DNA from: Dryas octopetala
Taxonomy: Eukaryota; Streptophyta; Magnoliopsida; Rosales; Rosaceae
Direction: 5' to 3'
Assembly: GCA_963921425.1 (NCBI GenBank)
Contig: OY992833.1
Location: forward strand, 21,537,454 to 21,601,453
DNA length: 64,000 nt
In this document: piece by piece, positions 33,300 through 50,491 of the stretch
How positions within the stretch are numbered: position 1 is the stretch's first letter
Layout: every line of letters starts with the position of its first letter
Made by a program: the position numbers and the translations under genes
Notes under the pieces: generated by a model
The model's database searches: none
What the model was told of the DNA's origin: nothing
What the model saw: only the letters and a program-made list of their open reading frames with translations

Positions 33300-34248
33300 G
33301 GGTTAAATACATTTTTGGTCCACGAACTTTGAGTGGTTTCTCAATTTGGTCCACCAATTTTGAAATGTGACAAAAATAACTCCGAATTATCCAATTTGTG
33401 TCAATTCAGGATTTTCCGTCCAAATATCTAACGGAAGCTGACGTGGCCGTTAAACGCTGACGTGGCGCACTTTCAGTGCGCCACGTGTCACCTCTTTTAT
33501 TTTATTTTTAGATTTTTTCTATTTTACTATTTTTATAAACTTTAAAAATTAATTAAAAATAGCTCCGGACTCATAAAAATACACGGAAAATTCCTACGAT
33601 CTCGCCTTGACTAGTACTAATTTATTATGGGGCCAAATTACCAATTTACCCTCTGAGAGTTTCCAGAAAATTTGGGAAGTTCAAATTTATTTCTAAAAAA
33701 TTAAAATACTCTAGACTCTTTGGAAATTCATAGAATAATCTCCCGAGCTTCAAAAAATACGAGGTTTGCACCGTTGGTCTTCTAAAAACTAACACTACCT
33801 TTCTCGTGAACACTTACTACCCAAAAGACCTCTCGGTCTTAGAGGAAAATAAATTTTCCTCTATAAAATAAATTTGGACTTCCCAAATTTTTTAGAAACT
33901 CTCAGAGGGCAAATTGGTAATTTGGTCCCATAATAAATTTGGACTAGTTAAGACGAGGTTGTAGGAATTTTCCATGTATTTTTATGAGTCCGGAGCTATT
34001 TTTAAAGTTTATTAAAAATAGGAAAATAGAAAAAATCTGAAAATAAAATAAAAGAGGTGACACGTGGCGCACATTCAGTGCGCCACGTCAGCGTTTAACG
34101 GCCATGTCAGCTTCCGTTAGATATTTGGACGGAAAATCCTGAATTGACACAAATTGGATAATTCGAGGTTATTTTTGTCACATTTCAAAATTGGTGGACC
34201 AAATTGAGAAACCGCTCAAAGTTCGTGGACCAAAAATGTATTTAACCC
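33300..34248. mobile_element. Mutator-like fold-back element, 949 bp, near-complete palindrome
   Basis: The two halves are reverse complements over roughly 400 bp each, starting GGGTTAAATACATTTTTGGT. Only about 140 bp in the middle (near 33710-33850) is unpaired. AAAAAATAA flanks it exactly on both sides (33291-33299 and 34249-34257), a perfect 9-bp target-site duplication. Each arm carries GACGTGGC and GCGCCACGTG-type boxes. No coding capacity. The clean duplication and arm similarity suggest a fairly recent insertion. Confidence 0.9.
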
Positions 34249-34613
34249 AAAAAATAAAACCTAAAAAAGAAAAAGGAAATGCCCTTCTAGTAGAATAATG
34301 ACACATCAGGTGTGATACAAATATAGGAAAAAAAATGTGGGACAACTAGCATTATTGTAATGTTTTACTCGTTGACCCGAATTTAACTCATTCGTTTATA
34401 CTCAACTCAATAGTGCCAACTTTGTATCAAATCGAGATGCATATTTTTATGTCATAGCAAGAATTATAGCCCTTAATACACATTTATGTTTCTTTTTGGA
34501 AAGAATGTTTGCCTTTATTAAAAGCTGAATCTCTCAAAATTCTATATTTACTTATATTAAAATTATTTTTTAGACTTATTGAAAGGGCTTTTACAAAAAC
34601 AATATTATTTTTA

Positions 34614-35049
34614 GGGTTTATTTCATATTTAGTACCTAAATTTTGACCCTTATCTTAATGTGGTACCTAAACTTTTATTTGTTCCAATTGAGCATCTAAA
34701 CTTTTATTTTGTGTCTAATAGATACCAAAATGAATTTCTGTTAAAATTGTCATCAAAAGTTAAGAGCAATATAGTTAAAGTATATTTTAATTATTTTTTT
34801 ATATGTTTAAAATTATTAAAAAAACACAACAAACAAAAAAACAAAAAATTATAATTAAAATATAAATATAAATTTTTTGAAGTGACCATATTGTCCTTAA
34901 CTTCTGTTAATAATTTTAACAGAAATTCACATGGGTATCTATTAGACACAAAATAAAAGTTTAGATACTCAATTGAGACAAATAAAAGTTTAGGTACCAC
35001 ATTAAGACAATGGTCAAAGTTTAAGTACTAAATATGAAAAAAAAAACCC
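34614..35049. mobile_element. Mutator-like MITE, 436 bp, with a perfect 9-bp target-site duplication
   Basis: The ends start GGGTTT and share an inverted arm of about 170 bp (TCATATTTAGTAC, then GTGGTACCTAAACTTTTATT). TTATTTTTA occurs exactly on both sides (34605-34613 and 35050-35058). The middle is AT-rich. Open frames read from the arms are artefacts of the repeat. Confidence 0.87.
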
Positions 35050-35058
35050 TTATTTTTA

Positions 35059-35660
35059 AAAGGAGTGATTAAATTTTCGATAGCGTTGATAAAAGATTGA
35101 AAACTCGCGGGGAAAAATGGAGGATGAAATAGGTTAAAGTTAAACATAAAAATTAGAGAAGTTCGAAAAATTCACGTTTTTTTTAACACACTAAAGACTT
35201 TTAATGCACTTTGGATAATTCTTAGAAAACTAGTCAAAATAGGAATGAAAAAGACTTAAAACACCCTTAAAACCAATAAAGTTTCCTCCTTAAACCATCT
35301 TCCTCTACTCTCGAGTATCGACTCACCCTCTCCCCTTTGGCCTCTCTCATCTTTGTCAGTCTCTCCTCCTCTCACATCAGTCTCTCACCCTCTCTCACCT
35401 CAGTCTTCACCTCACGTCCCATTTAACTTCTTCAGCTGAAGGGGTTTGTCATGGTCGAGTGGTGATGGGCTCATCTAATACTGAGTAGGTAGCATGTTTT
35501 GGGATTTTAATTAAGAGGTAATCAAGTCTTTCATATCAATTTTTGGTTAGCTTTCTAAGAATTTAGAATGTCTTCAAGTGCTTTAAAATAAGGCTATTTT
35601 TAAAAATTTCTCAAAAAACTAGATTAAAAGTTAAAACAAGGTCATTAAACAAATAAAATA
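35059..35660. other. Intergenic stretch between two transposons
   Basis: AT-rich with a CT-rich part (35280-35430). No gene or repeat structure recognised. Confidence 0.5.
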
Positions 35661-36709
35661 GAGAGCTGCTATTTGCACACTTTTTTTTTTTTTTGCACAC
35701 ATTTTTCTCTTACACATCTCCTACCATCTTCTAAAATCTTCTAAAATTTAAAATTTCTCTTTTACACACCCCTCCCATTACCAAAATACCCCAACCTCAT
35801 TAATCTCACCAAAATTTCTCACTATACACTCTCCTAATCCAAACACTACACACCCTACCCCAAATATGAATTTTTAAATTAAAAAAAAAACAAAGAACAA
35901 AAAAAAAAATGTTGAAACCATCCCAACCCCCTCCCTCAGCCTCTGCCATCCCAGCCCCTCCCCCTCCCTCACCTACCCCGACAACCTCCCTCCCTTCCCT
36001 TCCCCGACCACCTCTCTCCCGCTCTCCTTCCCTCACCCGACCACCTCCATCTCTCTTTCTCTCCTCCCCGCAATACCAACCCTCGTATTTCTCTCTCCTC
36101 CTCGCAGCACCTCCTCCTCCCCCGCAACACCAACTTCAAAAAAAAAAAAGGTGGCAGGTGGTTCGGCAGACCAGTGCCAAACCCGTCGGTTTCGTTCAGC
36201 AGGTACCCACTGAACGAACTAGGTTTGTTCGGCGGTTACCTGTCGAACGAAACCGACGGGTTCGGCACTGGTCTGCCGAACCACCTGCCACCTTTTTTTG
36301 CTATTTGCTTGGGCGAGAAGGGAGATAGAGAGAGAAGAATGTGATAGTGGTGGTGGCTGTTTTGGCTTAGGTAAGGGAAGAAGAAGGTGGTGGTGGCTGT
36401 TTTGGTGGTGCAGGGGCTGGGGGGGTCGGTGCAGGGGCTGAGGGGCTAGGTGGGTTAGGTGGAGGGGGGAAGCCGGAGGGGGAGGGAGGGAGGGGTGGGT
36501 CGGGTGAGGGGGTTGAGGGGCTAGGTGGGTTGGGTGGAGGGGCTGGCTGAGGGAGGGTTGGAGAAGAAGAAGAAGAAAAAAAAAACATGGGAAGGGGGGT
36601 GTGAACGAGAGAAAAAAGAGAGGGAAAGAAGAGGGCTGTATAGTTTTTTTTTTTTTTTTTAATAGGGGTGTGCAAAAAGAAAAAAGAGGGTGTGCAAATA
36701 GCAGCCCTC
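35661..36709. mobile_element. hAT-like non-autonomous element, 1049 bp, complete
   Basis: The left end GAGAGCTGCTATTTGCACAC and the right end GTGTGCAAATAGCAGCCCTC are inverted with one mismatch. ATAAAATA flanks both sides exactly (35653-35660 and 36710-36717), the 8-bp target-site duplication typical of hAT transposons. The inside is C-rich (35920-36120), then has a 60-bp-arm hairpin, then is G-rich (36340-36560). No transposase. It ends about 80 bp before the likely DOT2 transcript start. Confidence 0.87.
36150..36294. repeat. Internal hairpin inside the hAT-like element
   Basis: The arm from GGTGGCAGGTGGTTCGGCAG to about 36210 pairs almost perfectly with the stretch ending CTGCCGAACCACCTGCCACC at about 36292. 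The loop is about 25 bp. The arms are GC-richer than their surroundings and carry repeated TTCGGC and GTTCGGC motifs. Confidence 0.85.
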
Positions 36710-37472
36710 ATAAAATAAAATAAGAAAGATAAAAAAGAAAGAAGAGAAAAAGAGGGTCGGTTAAAAGTAAAACACTCGAAAAAAAAAACCTCAAAGCCTC
36801 CTTGGTTCTAAACTCATAGCAGTTTCCCGTTTTCGAACCCAAGCATCCAAATCCCGGCCCTCTCTTCTTCTTCTTCTTCTTCTTCGATTCTCAATTTCTG
36901 TGTTTCCAAACAACTCCGAAATTCAAGAGATTCAGGCATTCGATTGCCCCCGCTATTAAAGCCATCCAAATCCGCCGTTTGGGAGGTCTCGAGGCTGCCT
37001 GGTTCACCACCTAAGCACCACTACCAGTAACGAGTTTACCAAACAGAGCTTAGAGAGATTTGAGAGCGCAAAACTCCGCCTACACTTGCAGCCAAACAGA
37101 GCCCGAAACTATTCGTAAGGTATCATATACGCTTTCTAAGCATTCTCTTTTTACGAATTTATTTATTTTATGGTTGCTTAGGGGTTTTTCAATCTTTAAA
37201 TGCTACATTTAAGACCGTTTTCTGTCTTGTTCCCAGGAATTTAAGTAAAATAGTCGCAATTTGATATTTTCCTACGTTTATTTTTCTCAGCTGGCCAAAC
37301 ACAGCATTTTTCCCCCGGTATTTTTGACTTATTTTCTTTGAACTTCTATTTTTTAGAAGTGCTCATTGTGTCAAATTTGGGCTTTGGAAAGTTAGTACAT
37401 TTATTTATTTGGTTTCGTTTTTTTTATTTTTCTAATAATTTCGTGATTAGAGTTTTGTAGAGTGTGTTGCAA

Positions 37473-40400
37473 ATGGACATGGAATTGTCTGAATCAAAGT
37501 ACGAAGATGACTCTCCGATGAGAGAGCACCGGGATGAAGGGATTAATGATGATTTAGAAGAGAATGGGACCGACAAATCAAGCAGGCATCGGAGCAAGGA
37601 TAGGAAGAAGAGTAGCCGAGGGGAAGAGAAGGACGCTAGAAGTAAAGACCGGGAGCGGTCGAGGAGAAGTAGTGTTGATGCTGTAAAAGAAAGAGAGAAA
37701 GAATCTAAAGATTCTGAAAAGGATCGGGTATCTGGCAAGGAAAGGAGGAAGGACGATAGAGATGAGCGCTATAAGGATAGAAGTAGAGATAATAAGGTGA
37801 GGGATAAAGATTCTGATCGAGAGAGTTATAGAGAAAAGGAGCATGAGAAGGGGAAAGATAGAAAGGATCGGGGGAAGGAAAAAGAGCATGAGAAGGAGCG
37901 AGAGATAGAGAAGGATAGTGATCGGGGACGAGACAAAGAGAGGGGGAAAGAGAAGATGAGGGATAAGGAAAAGGAAAAGGACAGGGAACGGGACAAATTA
38001 AAGGAAAGGGAACGAGAAAAAGAGAGAGAAAAACATAAAGAACGTGAGAAGGGGAGGGAAAGCTATAAGGATACAGATAGGGAGAAGGGGAAGGACAAAT
38101 ATAGGGAAAAGGAGAGGGAACTTGATCAAGATAAGGAGAAGTCAAGAGATAAAGTAAGCAGGAGAGGCCTTGATGATAATTATGAATGGAGCAAGGGTGG
38201 GGGAAGAGATGATAAAGCTAAGCCAAATGATGAGGATAACAGGGATAAGCAAGGGAAGGTTTCCTTCAATGTTGAGGATGAACAGAATGCTGAGGGCATA
38301 TCAGGTGGAGCACATCTATTGGCATCGGAGCTTGGGGAACGCATCCTAAAGTAAGTACATCTTCATTTATGCTATCTTTATGCAATATGTGATTTATTTT
38401 ATAAACATTTGTTATTTTTTGAAGTATTTCTGCTTAATTTTCCATTTTGCATTATCGCACCGTATGTTCTTTGTGAGGCTCAGAAGAAGTTGATAGAATG
38501 CCTTCCTTGGTTCTGCTAATGTGAAATGTGGAAATTGGATGGTGATGTATTTAAGGAATCTGTAAAGTGGTTTTAATGTGAATGAACATCTTTCAAAAGA
38601 TAATATGCAAAACGTGCACTGCTTGTGTATCAATGTGAATCAACATCTTTCAAAAGATAATAACAATCTATTATATTCCATTTGGTTTATTGTTTAATTT
38701 GAAGAGAGAGATGATTGTAGCCTACTAGCATTGATCTGCTGGGAAGCAACTGTCAATTGACTATTTTATGACTTTACTTGATGGCATTTTGTGATTTTTG
38801 ATTGGACATATCATGCTGGTATTCTAATTGCATACCCACTAATTATATCCTATTCTCTGCAGTTTGCTTAGGAGCTACTTTCTGCTTGACACATATTGAT
38901 TATAATTATAGTTGTTCATCCATTTCCAATCAGTTTCTTATTTTAAATGCAGCTGAATTATGGATGTTATGGGAGAGTGGGTCTTACATTTGAATTGTTT
39001 GCAAGTACATGTGTCGTTTTTATTGAATTTGAACACACAACGTAGTGTTGTTATAGTTATTTGAGTTGTGTTAATATATAATGTCCATGTATATTTATAT
39101 ATATACACATAGCTGTATGTAAATGCCCCTTTTCAGGACAATGCCATGTAACATGACTATATTTCTTTCGGTTTTGCTTTTTGCTCAGAACGAAGGAAGA
39201 GAGATTAAAGAAGAAAACCGAAGACGTGTCTGAGGTTTTATCATGGGTTAGTAGGAGCCGTAAGCTTGAGGAGAAAAGGATTGCTGAAAGGGAAAAAGCT
39301 TTGCAGCTTTCAAAGATTTTTGAGGAACAGGTTAGTTTGGTGTTGTTTCCTTTGCATCGTCTTTCAACAGTTTGTTGATTTTATGATTACCATTTATATT
39401 GTGTGGATTTTCTCAGGACAATATTGGTCAGGGAGAAAGTGAAGATGAGGAGACAACCCAGGATACCACTCGTAAGATTCCTTCTTTCTTGAGAATTATA
39501 TATATATATATATATATATATTGCTTAATAGCAACTACTTGATTGAAGGGTTGTTTGAACGTCAGTAGGAATTTGAATTAGTTCTTTTTGAATTTTATTG
39601 TATTTGAGCACACATGTGGGCCTATTTTCACAGACAGAATGCTTATTTTATGTAGAACTTGTAGGCTTATGAATTTTTTTATTATATTTTTATACACCTG
39701 AGCACCAGATGAAAGTAAATAAATCTTGAGGACTTGTGTGCGTGTATGTGTCTAGAGGTTTGGTTCAGTATTCTGTTAATATGCACCTGCTCATAATATT
39801 TGGTTCCTATATGCTGCAAGTTTCTAGAGAATAATAATGAGCCAACAGTTGCAAGTTGTGGGACCCAATGTTGTTGATAGTATTTTGAGAGCTTGGTTTG
39901 GATTTGCAGTTGACATGTTAATGATGTCTGAATAACACAGTTATAATCTTTGCGGTTTTTATGGGTTACTTGATCAGATTTATCTCACTTTTACTCCAAA
40001 CACTTGTTTATAGATGATCTAGCCGGGGTTAAAGTTCTTCATGGCCTTGACAAAGTAATGGAAGGCGGGGCAGTTGTTTTAACACTCAAAGATCAGAGCA
40101 TTCTAGCTGATGGTGACGTTAATGAAGGTAAAGTAGCTTGAAATTACTTTCTTTTAGGGCCTAGGTGCCCCTTATAGGCATGACATTTTTTATATAAAAG
40201 ATTTTTTTTGATTTAATGTAACAGACATTGATATGCTTGAGAATGTGGAAATTGGAGAGCAGAAGCAACGAGATGATGCTTACAAGGCAGCAAAGAAAAA
40301 AACGGGGATTTATGTTGATAAGTATGTTCACCATTGTTATAATGTTCAGTTATTTTATAGATATACTAACAGCAACTTATTGTGACAGTGTCTATGTCTA

Positions 40401-43400
40401 ACCATCTCCTATAATTTGGCATTTGCTCACACAACTCATTAGTTGTACGTTTGATGATGTATCAGGTTTAATGATGACCCTGGTTCAGAGAAGAAAATTC
40501 TTCCAAAATATGATGATCCTGCCCCAGATGAGGTCAATATATATATATATATATATATAGTTTAATTTCCCCCACTTTTAGCTTATGCCCCAGAATTTTT
40601 CCTCATTCACTTGCATTTTGTTGAAACGTTGAGCATGGCAATTGGTTGTAATATGTGAATTTATGTTTCTTTTCAGGGTGTAACTCTAGATGAAAGAGGA
40701 CGCTTTACTGGTGAGGCAGAGAAGAAACTTGAAGAGGTACTATTTTATTTCTCATGCTAATTTCTCAAGCAGCCTGAATGTATGTGATTTATATGCTTCA
40801 AATTGCATCAGTAATGCTCCTTTGACTTTATAATGTGATCTAACTGCTTTTAGATAAAGGAAAACAAAAAAGATAAAAACTAACAATAGTATTATTTCTT
40901 TTTCCTAGCTCCGGAGGAGGATACAGGGTGTTCCCACAAACAACCACTTTGAAGATCTCAACATCTCTGGAAAGATCACATCTGACTTTTATACTCATGA
41001 AGAAATGCTTAAGTTTAAAAAGCCCAAGAAGAAGAAATCCTTGCGGAAGAAGGAGAAGCTAGATTTAGATGCCCTTGAAGCAGAAGCAGTCTCTGCAGGG
41101 CTGGGTGTTGCGGACCTTGGTTCTAGGAATGATGCAAAGAGGCAGGCCACTAAAGAGGATCAAGAAAGATTGGAAGCTGAAAGGAGAAATAGTGCATATC
41201 AGTTAGCTTATGCTAAAGCAGATGAGGCATCTAAATCATTGCGACTGGAGCAAACTCTTTCTGTTAAACCAGAGGAAGATGAAACTGTTGTCTTGGCAGA
41301 TGAGGATGAGGATCACTATAAATCCTTGGAGAGAGCTAGGAAATTGGCTCTTAAAAAGAAAGTGGAAGAGACACCATCTGGTCCACAAGCAATTGCCCTC
41401 CTTGCCACCACCAATGCCAGCAGTCAGACTGCAGATGTTCAAATCCCCTCAACTGGAGAGTCACAGGAAAACAAGGTTGTCTTCACAGAGATGGAAGAGT
41501 TTGTCTGGGGCCTCCAGCTTGAAGAAGGTATTTCTTGAATTCTTTCAATGTGTGTTTGTTTTTTTAAGTAATCTTAGACTAATGTGAATTGATACTTTAT
41601 TGGCTGAGTGTAGGAATCCTTCTTACCATTTTAGATGCCATGTCTCAATGGTCATCTAGTATCTTGTAGTTAGCTGGTGGCCATATTCCTATTTCATCAA
41701 ATTCAGGATTATTAGTTACCATTTTCCCATGGAGGAGTCTGATGTTTCTCTAGCTGCTTTTCACATGCCAATTTAGTCTTTCTTTTTGTGTATTTAATTT
41801 GTTTAATGGTGGCCAATTTACTTTGGTATTTGTCAGGGTGATTTTGATTATTGCCTTTTAAACCAGTGGAAACTCTAGATAGCCTGCTAGTAGATCACAA
41901 TTTCATGTTTCAGTCGAAGCTTTTTCTTGCTTTTCCATGGCATGCATGGTTTAATAAATGACTTCTATGTTGCCTGTTCTTTTTCAGAAAGCCACAAGCC
42001 TGAAAGTGAAGATGTTTTTATGCAAGAAGATGAAGAACCAAAAGCTTCCCATGAAGAAAGAATGGATGAGGCAGGTGGGTGGACTGAAGTTAAAGATATT
42101 GATGAAGATGAACACCACGCTAATGAGGATAATGAGGAGATAATTCCAGATGAAACTATCCATGAAGTTGCTGTTGGGAAAGGATTATCAGGTGCGCTGA
42201 AGCTGCTTAAAGAACGAGGAACCCTAAAAGAAGGTATTGAATGGGGTGGCAGAAACATGGACAAGAAAAAGAGCAAACTTTTAGGCCTTGTAGATGATGA
42301 TGATGAGCCAAAGGAGACTCATGCATTACGTCAAAAAAGGGTTGAACAGAAGGATACTCGCTCATCCTCGTCAGGCCATCAAAAGGAGACTCGTCCACCT
42401 AAAGTCTATCAGGAAAAGGATATTCACCTTGAGAGAACTGATGAGTTTGGACGAACTGTAAGTACTCCTGTCCAGTTCCTTTACAATATGTAATTAGTTT
42501 ATATGGTTTAACATTGTTATGTTGGAGGGAATGTGGTCATAGAGTTGTATCTGTAGTCAATTGAAAATTCTTATGCTTATTCCATGGGCTAAATTTTGGG
42601 GTTAGAAGTGTAGTTCTCTAAAAGCTGTGTACCAGCAATAATATGTATGTTTTGATCTTTGCGTATCAGTGACATTATATTAGCCATAGTAAATTTAAAT
42701 ATTCCTATGCTTATTCCATGGTGAAGTTTGGGGTTTGGAAGTATAGTTTCTTTAAAGCTGTGGTGCAGGCAAAAATATACATGTTCTGCTCTTTAATTTG
42801 TTGATGATCATGTAGTATTGTTTCTGCTCTGTTGACTTATTTCCTTGTTATCACCAGTTGACACCAAAGGAAGCCTTTCGGATACTTTCTCATAAGTTTC
42901 ATGGGAAGGGGCCTGGAAAAATGAAGCAAGAGAAACGCATGAAGCAATATCAGGAAGAACTGAAGCTGAAGCAGATGAAGAGTTCAGATACACCATCACT
43001 GTCTGTGGAGAGGATGAGGGAAACTCAAGCTCGCTTGCAGACACCCTATCTTGTTCTCAGTGGTCATGTTAAACCGGGGTATGCTTTATAATATTAATAA
43101 TCAAATGCATTGAGAAATGACTTGATGGATTCTCTAAAACTTGAATTTGTTAACACCCTTTGAATATCTCAATTTAAAGAATTGAATAAAGAAACATGAG
43201 CTTGGTATAGGCTTCCCTGCCTTAACTTTTCTATTTTCTATTGGACATTCATATTCCCAATTGATTTACCCTTTTCCCCCCTCCTTTGGTCTTTTCAGGC
43301 AAACTAGTGATCCCAGAAGTGGTTTTGCTACTGTTGAGAAGGATCTCCCAGGGGGCTTGACGCCCATGCTTGGTGACAGAAAGGTGAGTTAACTCTTTAC

Positions 43401-43820
43401 ATTTCTTTCTCCTAATTTCATAGATGTTGATGTATATGTATATATATAGCCTGATATTCACAGGTTCCAATTTTTCCAACTGCCAACTAATTAGTTATTT
43501 TAATGTAGAGGTCGATCACGAAATCTTAGTCTGTCCACAGAACAGCCTTATCTAAGTTCTGCTTCTTATCCATCAAATCTTTATTTGTTTTCTTTTGATC
43601 ATCTAGAAGCCTGTAATATTTAATCTTTAGTAGGATGTTTTAGATAGACAATCTTTATTCACCCATTTGTGGTGTTTATTTCCTTCTGCTCTTTTTATTC
43701 TTTTTTCAATTTTCCAGATAGTAATTTTTTCTGTTATTTTTTCAGGTTGAACATTTTCTGGGTATAAAGCGCAAATCCGATCCTGAAAGTTCAGGCACGC
43801 CAAAGAAGCCTAAAACTTGA
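37473..43820 (+). CDS. DOT2: SART-1 family splicing factor (DOT2 / MDF type)
   Basis: Twelve coding exons in phase: 37473-38350, 39189-39330, 39417-39471, 40014-40127, 40225-40321, 40466-40532, 40677-40736, 40909-41527, 41988-42457, 42858-43078, 43299-43383 and 43746-43820, for 960 residues. SART-1 (yeast Snu66) is part of the U4/U6.U5 tri-snRNP and is needed for spliceosome activation. The Arabidopsis gene DOT2/MDF controls meristem function and vein pattern. The first ~250 residues are an extreme Lys/Arg/Glu/Asp repeat region (RDKEKEKDRERD type). Conserved SART-1 blocks follow: ERLKKKTEDVSEVLSWVSRS, KVLHGLDKVMEGG, LTLKDQSIL, EMLKFKKPKKKK, GLSGALKLLKERGTLKEG, the block around TPKEAFRILSHKFHGKGPG, and the C-terminal KPGQTSDPRSGFATVEKD. 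A leader intron of about 37120-37460 is likely. The protein is somewhat longer than the ~820 residues I recall for Arabidopsis, mostly in the charged N-terminus. Confidence 0.93.
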
Positions 43821-45048
43821 AGTTTTCTTTGGTTGAATTTTGGAGTTCATGACATTCAATTTTTTAATTTCTTGCCTGTATGTACTCTTATCTTAATGGG
43901 CAAGGGGCTGACCTGCATGGGCAGAGCTATAGTTAGTAAATTTGCGTATAATACGCATACATGTATGTACATTTTTTTTTTTTTTTTTTCTGTTTTCCAT
44001 ACGTTTCAAAAATATGCATATTTTTCAATCTAAACGTACAATTTGTGTCAATCTAAACGTATAATTTGCATATTTTTCAATCATACATGTATTAAACACA
44101 TATTATCACTTATTATTCCGTATTTTGCATGTATTATTTGAGTATTTTGAAAAAGCGTTAATTTCATTACGACAGTTAAAAGTTCAGTACTGAAATTGTT
44201 GATTGTTAGTAAATGATGGATTGATTACGTCAGTTCAGTACCGAACTGCATGGTATAACATATCCATTACATCAGCAAAATAATATGCAAATAATACTGA
44301 ACTGAAAATTAACCCTTTGAAAGTTTAAAACGCCAATAATGCATGCATTATTTCCAATCATGACCTAATGGATTGATTAGTCAAAATTAACAATTTCAAT
44401 CAACTATATGCTCAATCATGACCTAATTGGATTTATGTCAGATTGGATTGGATGTGAATTTACCAAAAATAACAATTTCAAGCCGACGAACACCTTTATA
44501 ATTAGAGAATTTAGAGGCATCAAACACAAATGACCCATTTGTATTTTGCGCTTGACCAAGCATGACGTGTTGATATTTGTGACGGATATGATCTTGCATG
44601 TCGTGAAGATTCTCCTATATTTAGCTATCGTATCTGATGAAACAAAAAAAAACTTGTGCCAAGTTCGAATTTTAGTAGTGACAAGTGAATTAGTAGGAGT
44701 GAGCGATTGTGTTTCATGGTATGATTTGGTAAAAATTTGTATAAGGAAAACTACCATGCATACACACTTTAGTTTGAGGAGTCGGTTGTGAAATGCTCAT
44801 CGTGATAAGATGTCATAAAAATTTTACCATTCCAACTTTCAGTTAAGAAGTTGATCATTTCAGATTCACCAGTCAAGGTAACAATGAACCAGCCAGAAAA
44901 TCAGGGAACAACTCAGGGCTCAAAGCTCATGTTTTCAGATTTTAGGGAAAAAAGAAACCCAGATAATCCCTCCTTATATTAAGAAGTGTGATGTACTCAG
45001 ATTCACTGGTCAAAATTTTGAAGTAGCCAGAAACTAGCAGGGAACAAG
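43821..45048. other. Spacer between the convergent DOT2 and OAS-TL genes
   Basis: AT-rich. Near 44010-44090 the short unit CATATTTTTCAATC recurs with TAAACGTA-like pieces. No gene is supported; the frames at 44416-44791 have no family features. Confidence 0.5.
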
Positions 45049-49069
<4,021 letters not shown>

Positions 49070-50041
49070 TTTCCCCTTTTCAGATTACTGCAAGCAAAAA
49101 CGCCACTTGGTAAATAAAATTAAGTCATAACCAATAATACAAGAAATTTCACTTTATGAAAATTAGAAAAATAAATAAAAAAAGAATTTTTTTTTAATAA
49201 CTGCTTTTTCAAAACATTTTTTTTAATAAAACAACCTAAGACTGGAAAATCTAATACACACAACTGCAACCTTATAAAGAAATTTTCTTTCTTTTATGAT
49301 TTTCGTTATTTGATTATGATCAGATCATCAGGATGAGTTGATTTTGTCGCTGGTTCGTTTTTGTTCTGAAAACCCCAAAAATGAATTTATGTTGCAGAAC
49401 TATAAGCTTACTGCGGATGTGATTAGTGAAATGATAATAGTTCTGGAGTATGATTAACGATTAAGCAAGAAATTAGAACAGAGAATATCACCTTGACACT
49501 GACAGATAATCTCCACGTCAAAGCTGATAACCACGACCTGTTAAGAAGATCAAACAACAGAGCTACCGACCCACCAATATATATGGTTCTGAAATATGTT
49601 GGTTCTGAAGTATGACGTCATAATTACAGTGCTCTTTCTTTTTGGATTCTATTGAATTTGGCCTGTTTTGAAGTCCTGTTACTCTTTTGGGCAAAGATGG
49701 TATGTGATTTGGATTTGATAGCGAATTCCCAATTTGGGATTCAACATCCATATTTATGTCACAATAAATTGTTTCAAATTTTTATTATAATTGTTTCACA
49801 GTTCATGGTTTATGCATTGCATGAAGATGTTTCACAAAAATTTGAGACGAACCCATCTCCCTTGTTTTTCACTTAAACCATATTGTAACATTGACACGGG
49901 CACAACCTTGTTTTGTTTAATAAACCACAAAACACCAACTTATTACAAAACCTTATCCTTTGCCACACACCATAAACAATAGCACAGAGGCAGCACTGCC
50001 ACAAAAACTGTCCCTCATTTGCTGCCTCAGAAATTAACACT
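49070..50041. other. Shared upstream region of the divergent OAS-TL and FdC genes
   Basis: Contains the likely leader exon and intron of the OAS-TL gene and the FdC promoter. No separate gene is seen. Confidence 0.55.
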
Positions 50042-50491
50042 ATGGCAACCCTGTTTCACTTCCCTTCATCTCCTTCTTTCACTCTACCCAAACAAGGACA
50101 CCCCACCAAACTCTCCACTGCTTTTCAGCTCAATCTCCGGTGGCCACGCCACAGTTCACGACGATCCTGCATAGTCCGGTCCTACAAGGTGGTGGTTGAG
50201 CACGAGGGTCGGTCTACTGAGCTGGAGGTGGAGCCTGATGAGACCATACTGGCCAAGGCATTGGACTCTGGCCTGTCTGTGCCGCATGACTGCAAGCTTG
50301 GGGTGTGCATGACTTGCCCTGCTAAGCTTCTGGCCGGCACGGTTGACCAGAGTGAAGGTATGCTCAGTGATGATGTGGTGGAGAGTGGCTATACATTGCT
50401 GTGTGTATCTTACCCACAGTCTGATTGTCACATTAAGACCATCCCGGAAGATGAGCTCCTATCACTGCAATTAGCAACAGCTAATGACTAA
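50042..50491 (+). CDS. FdC1: Chloroplast ferredoxin C-type 2Fe-2S protein (FdC1 type)
   Basis: One exon of 149 residues. Residues 1 to about 46 are rich in Ser, Pro and Arg with a single acid-free stretch, typical of a plastid transit peptide. The plant-type 2Fe-2S fold follows. The cluster cysteines are Cys84, Cys89 and Cys92 (CKLGVCMTC) and Cys121 (LLCVSYPQSDC). The C-terminal tail beyond the cluster is longer than in photosynthetic ferredoxin, the mark of FdC proteins. From memory FdC1 (At4g14890) takes electrons from photosystem I but serves partners other than the main FNR reaction. Its place next to the OAS-TL gene matches Arabidopsis, where At4g14880 is OASA1. Confidence 0.93.
   Translation: MATLFHFPSSPSFTLPKQGHPTKLSTAFQLNLRWPRHSSRRSCIVRSYKVVVEHEGRSTELEVEPDETILAKALDSGLSVPHDCKLGVCMTCPAKLLAGTVDQSEGMLSDDVVESGYTLLCVSYPQSDCHIKTIPEDELLSLQLATAND

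Noticed and set aside
34660..35000. Mirror-image 64- and 69-codon frames
   Set aside because: Both come from the inverted arms of the MITE at 34614-35049.
37578..38145. Antisense frames opposite the DOT2 N-terminus
   Set aside because: Shadows of the repetitive Lys/Arg/Glu/Asp coding region.
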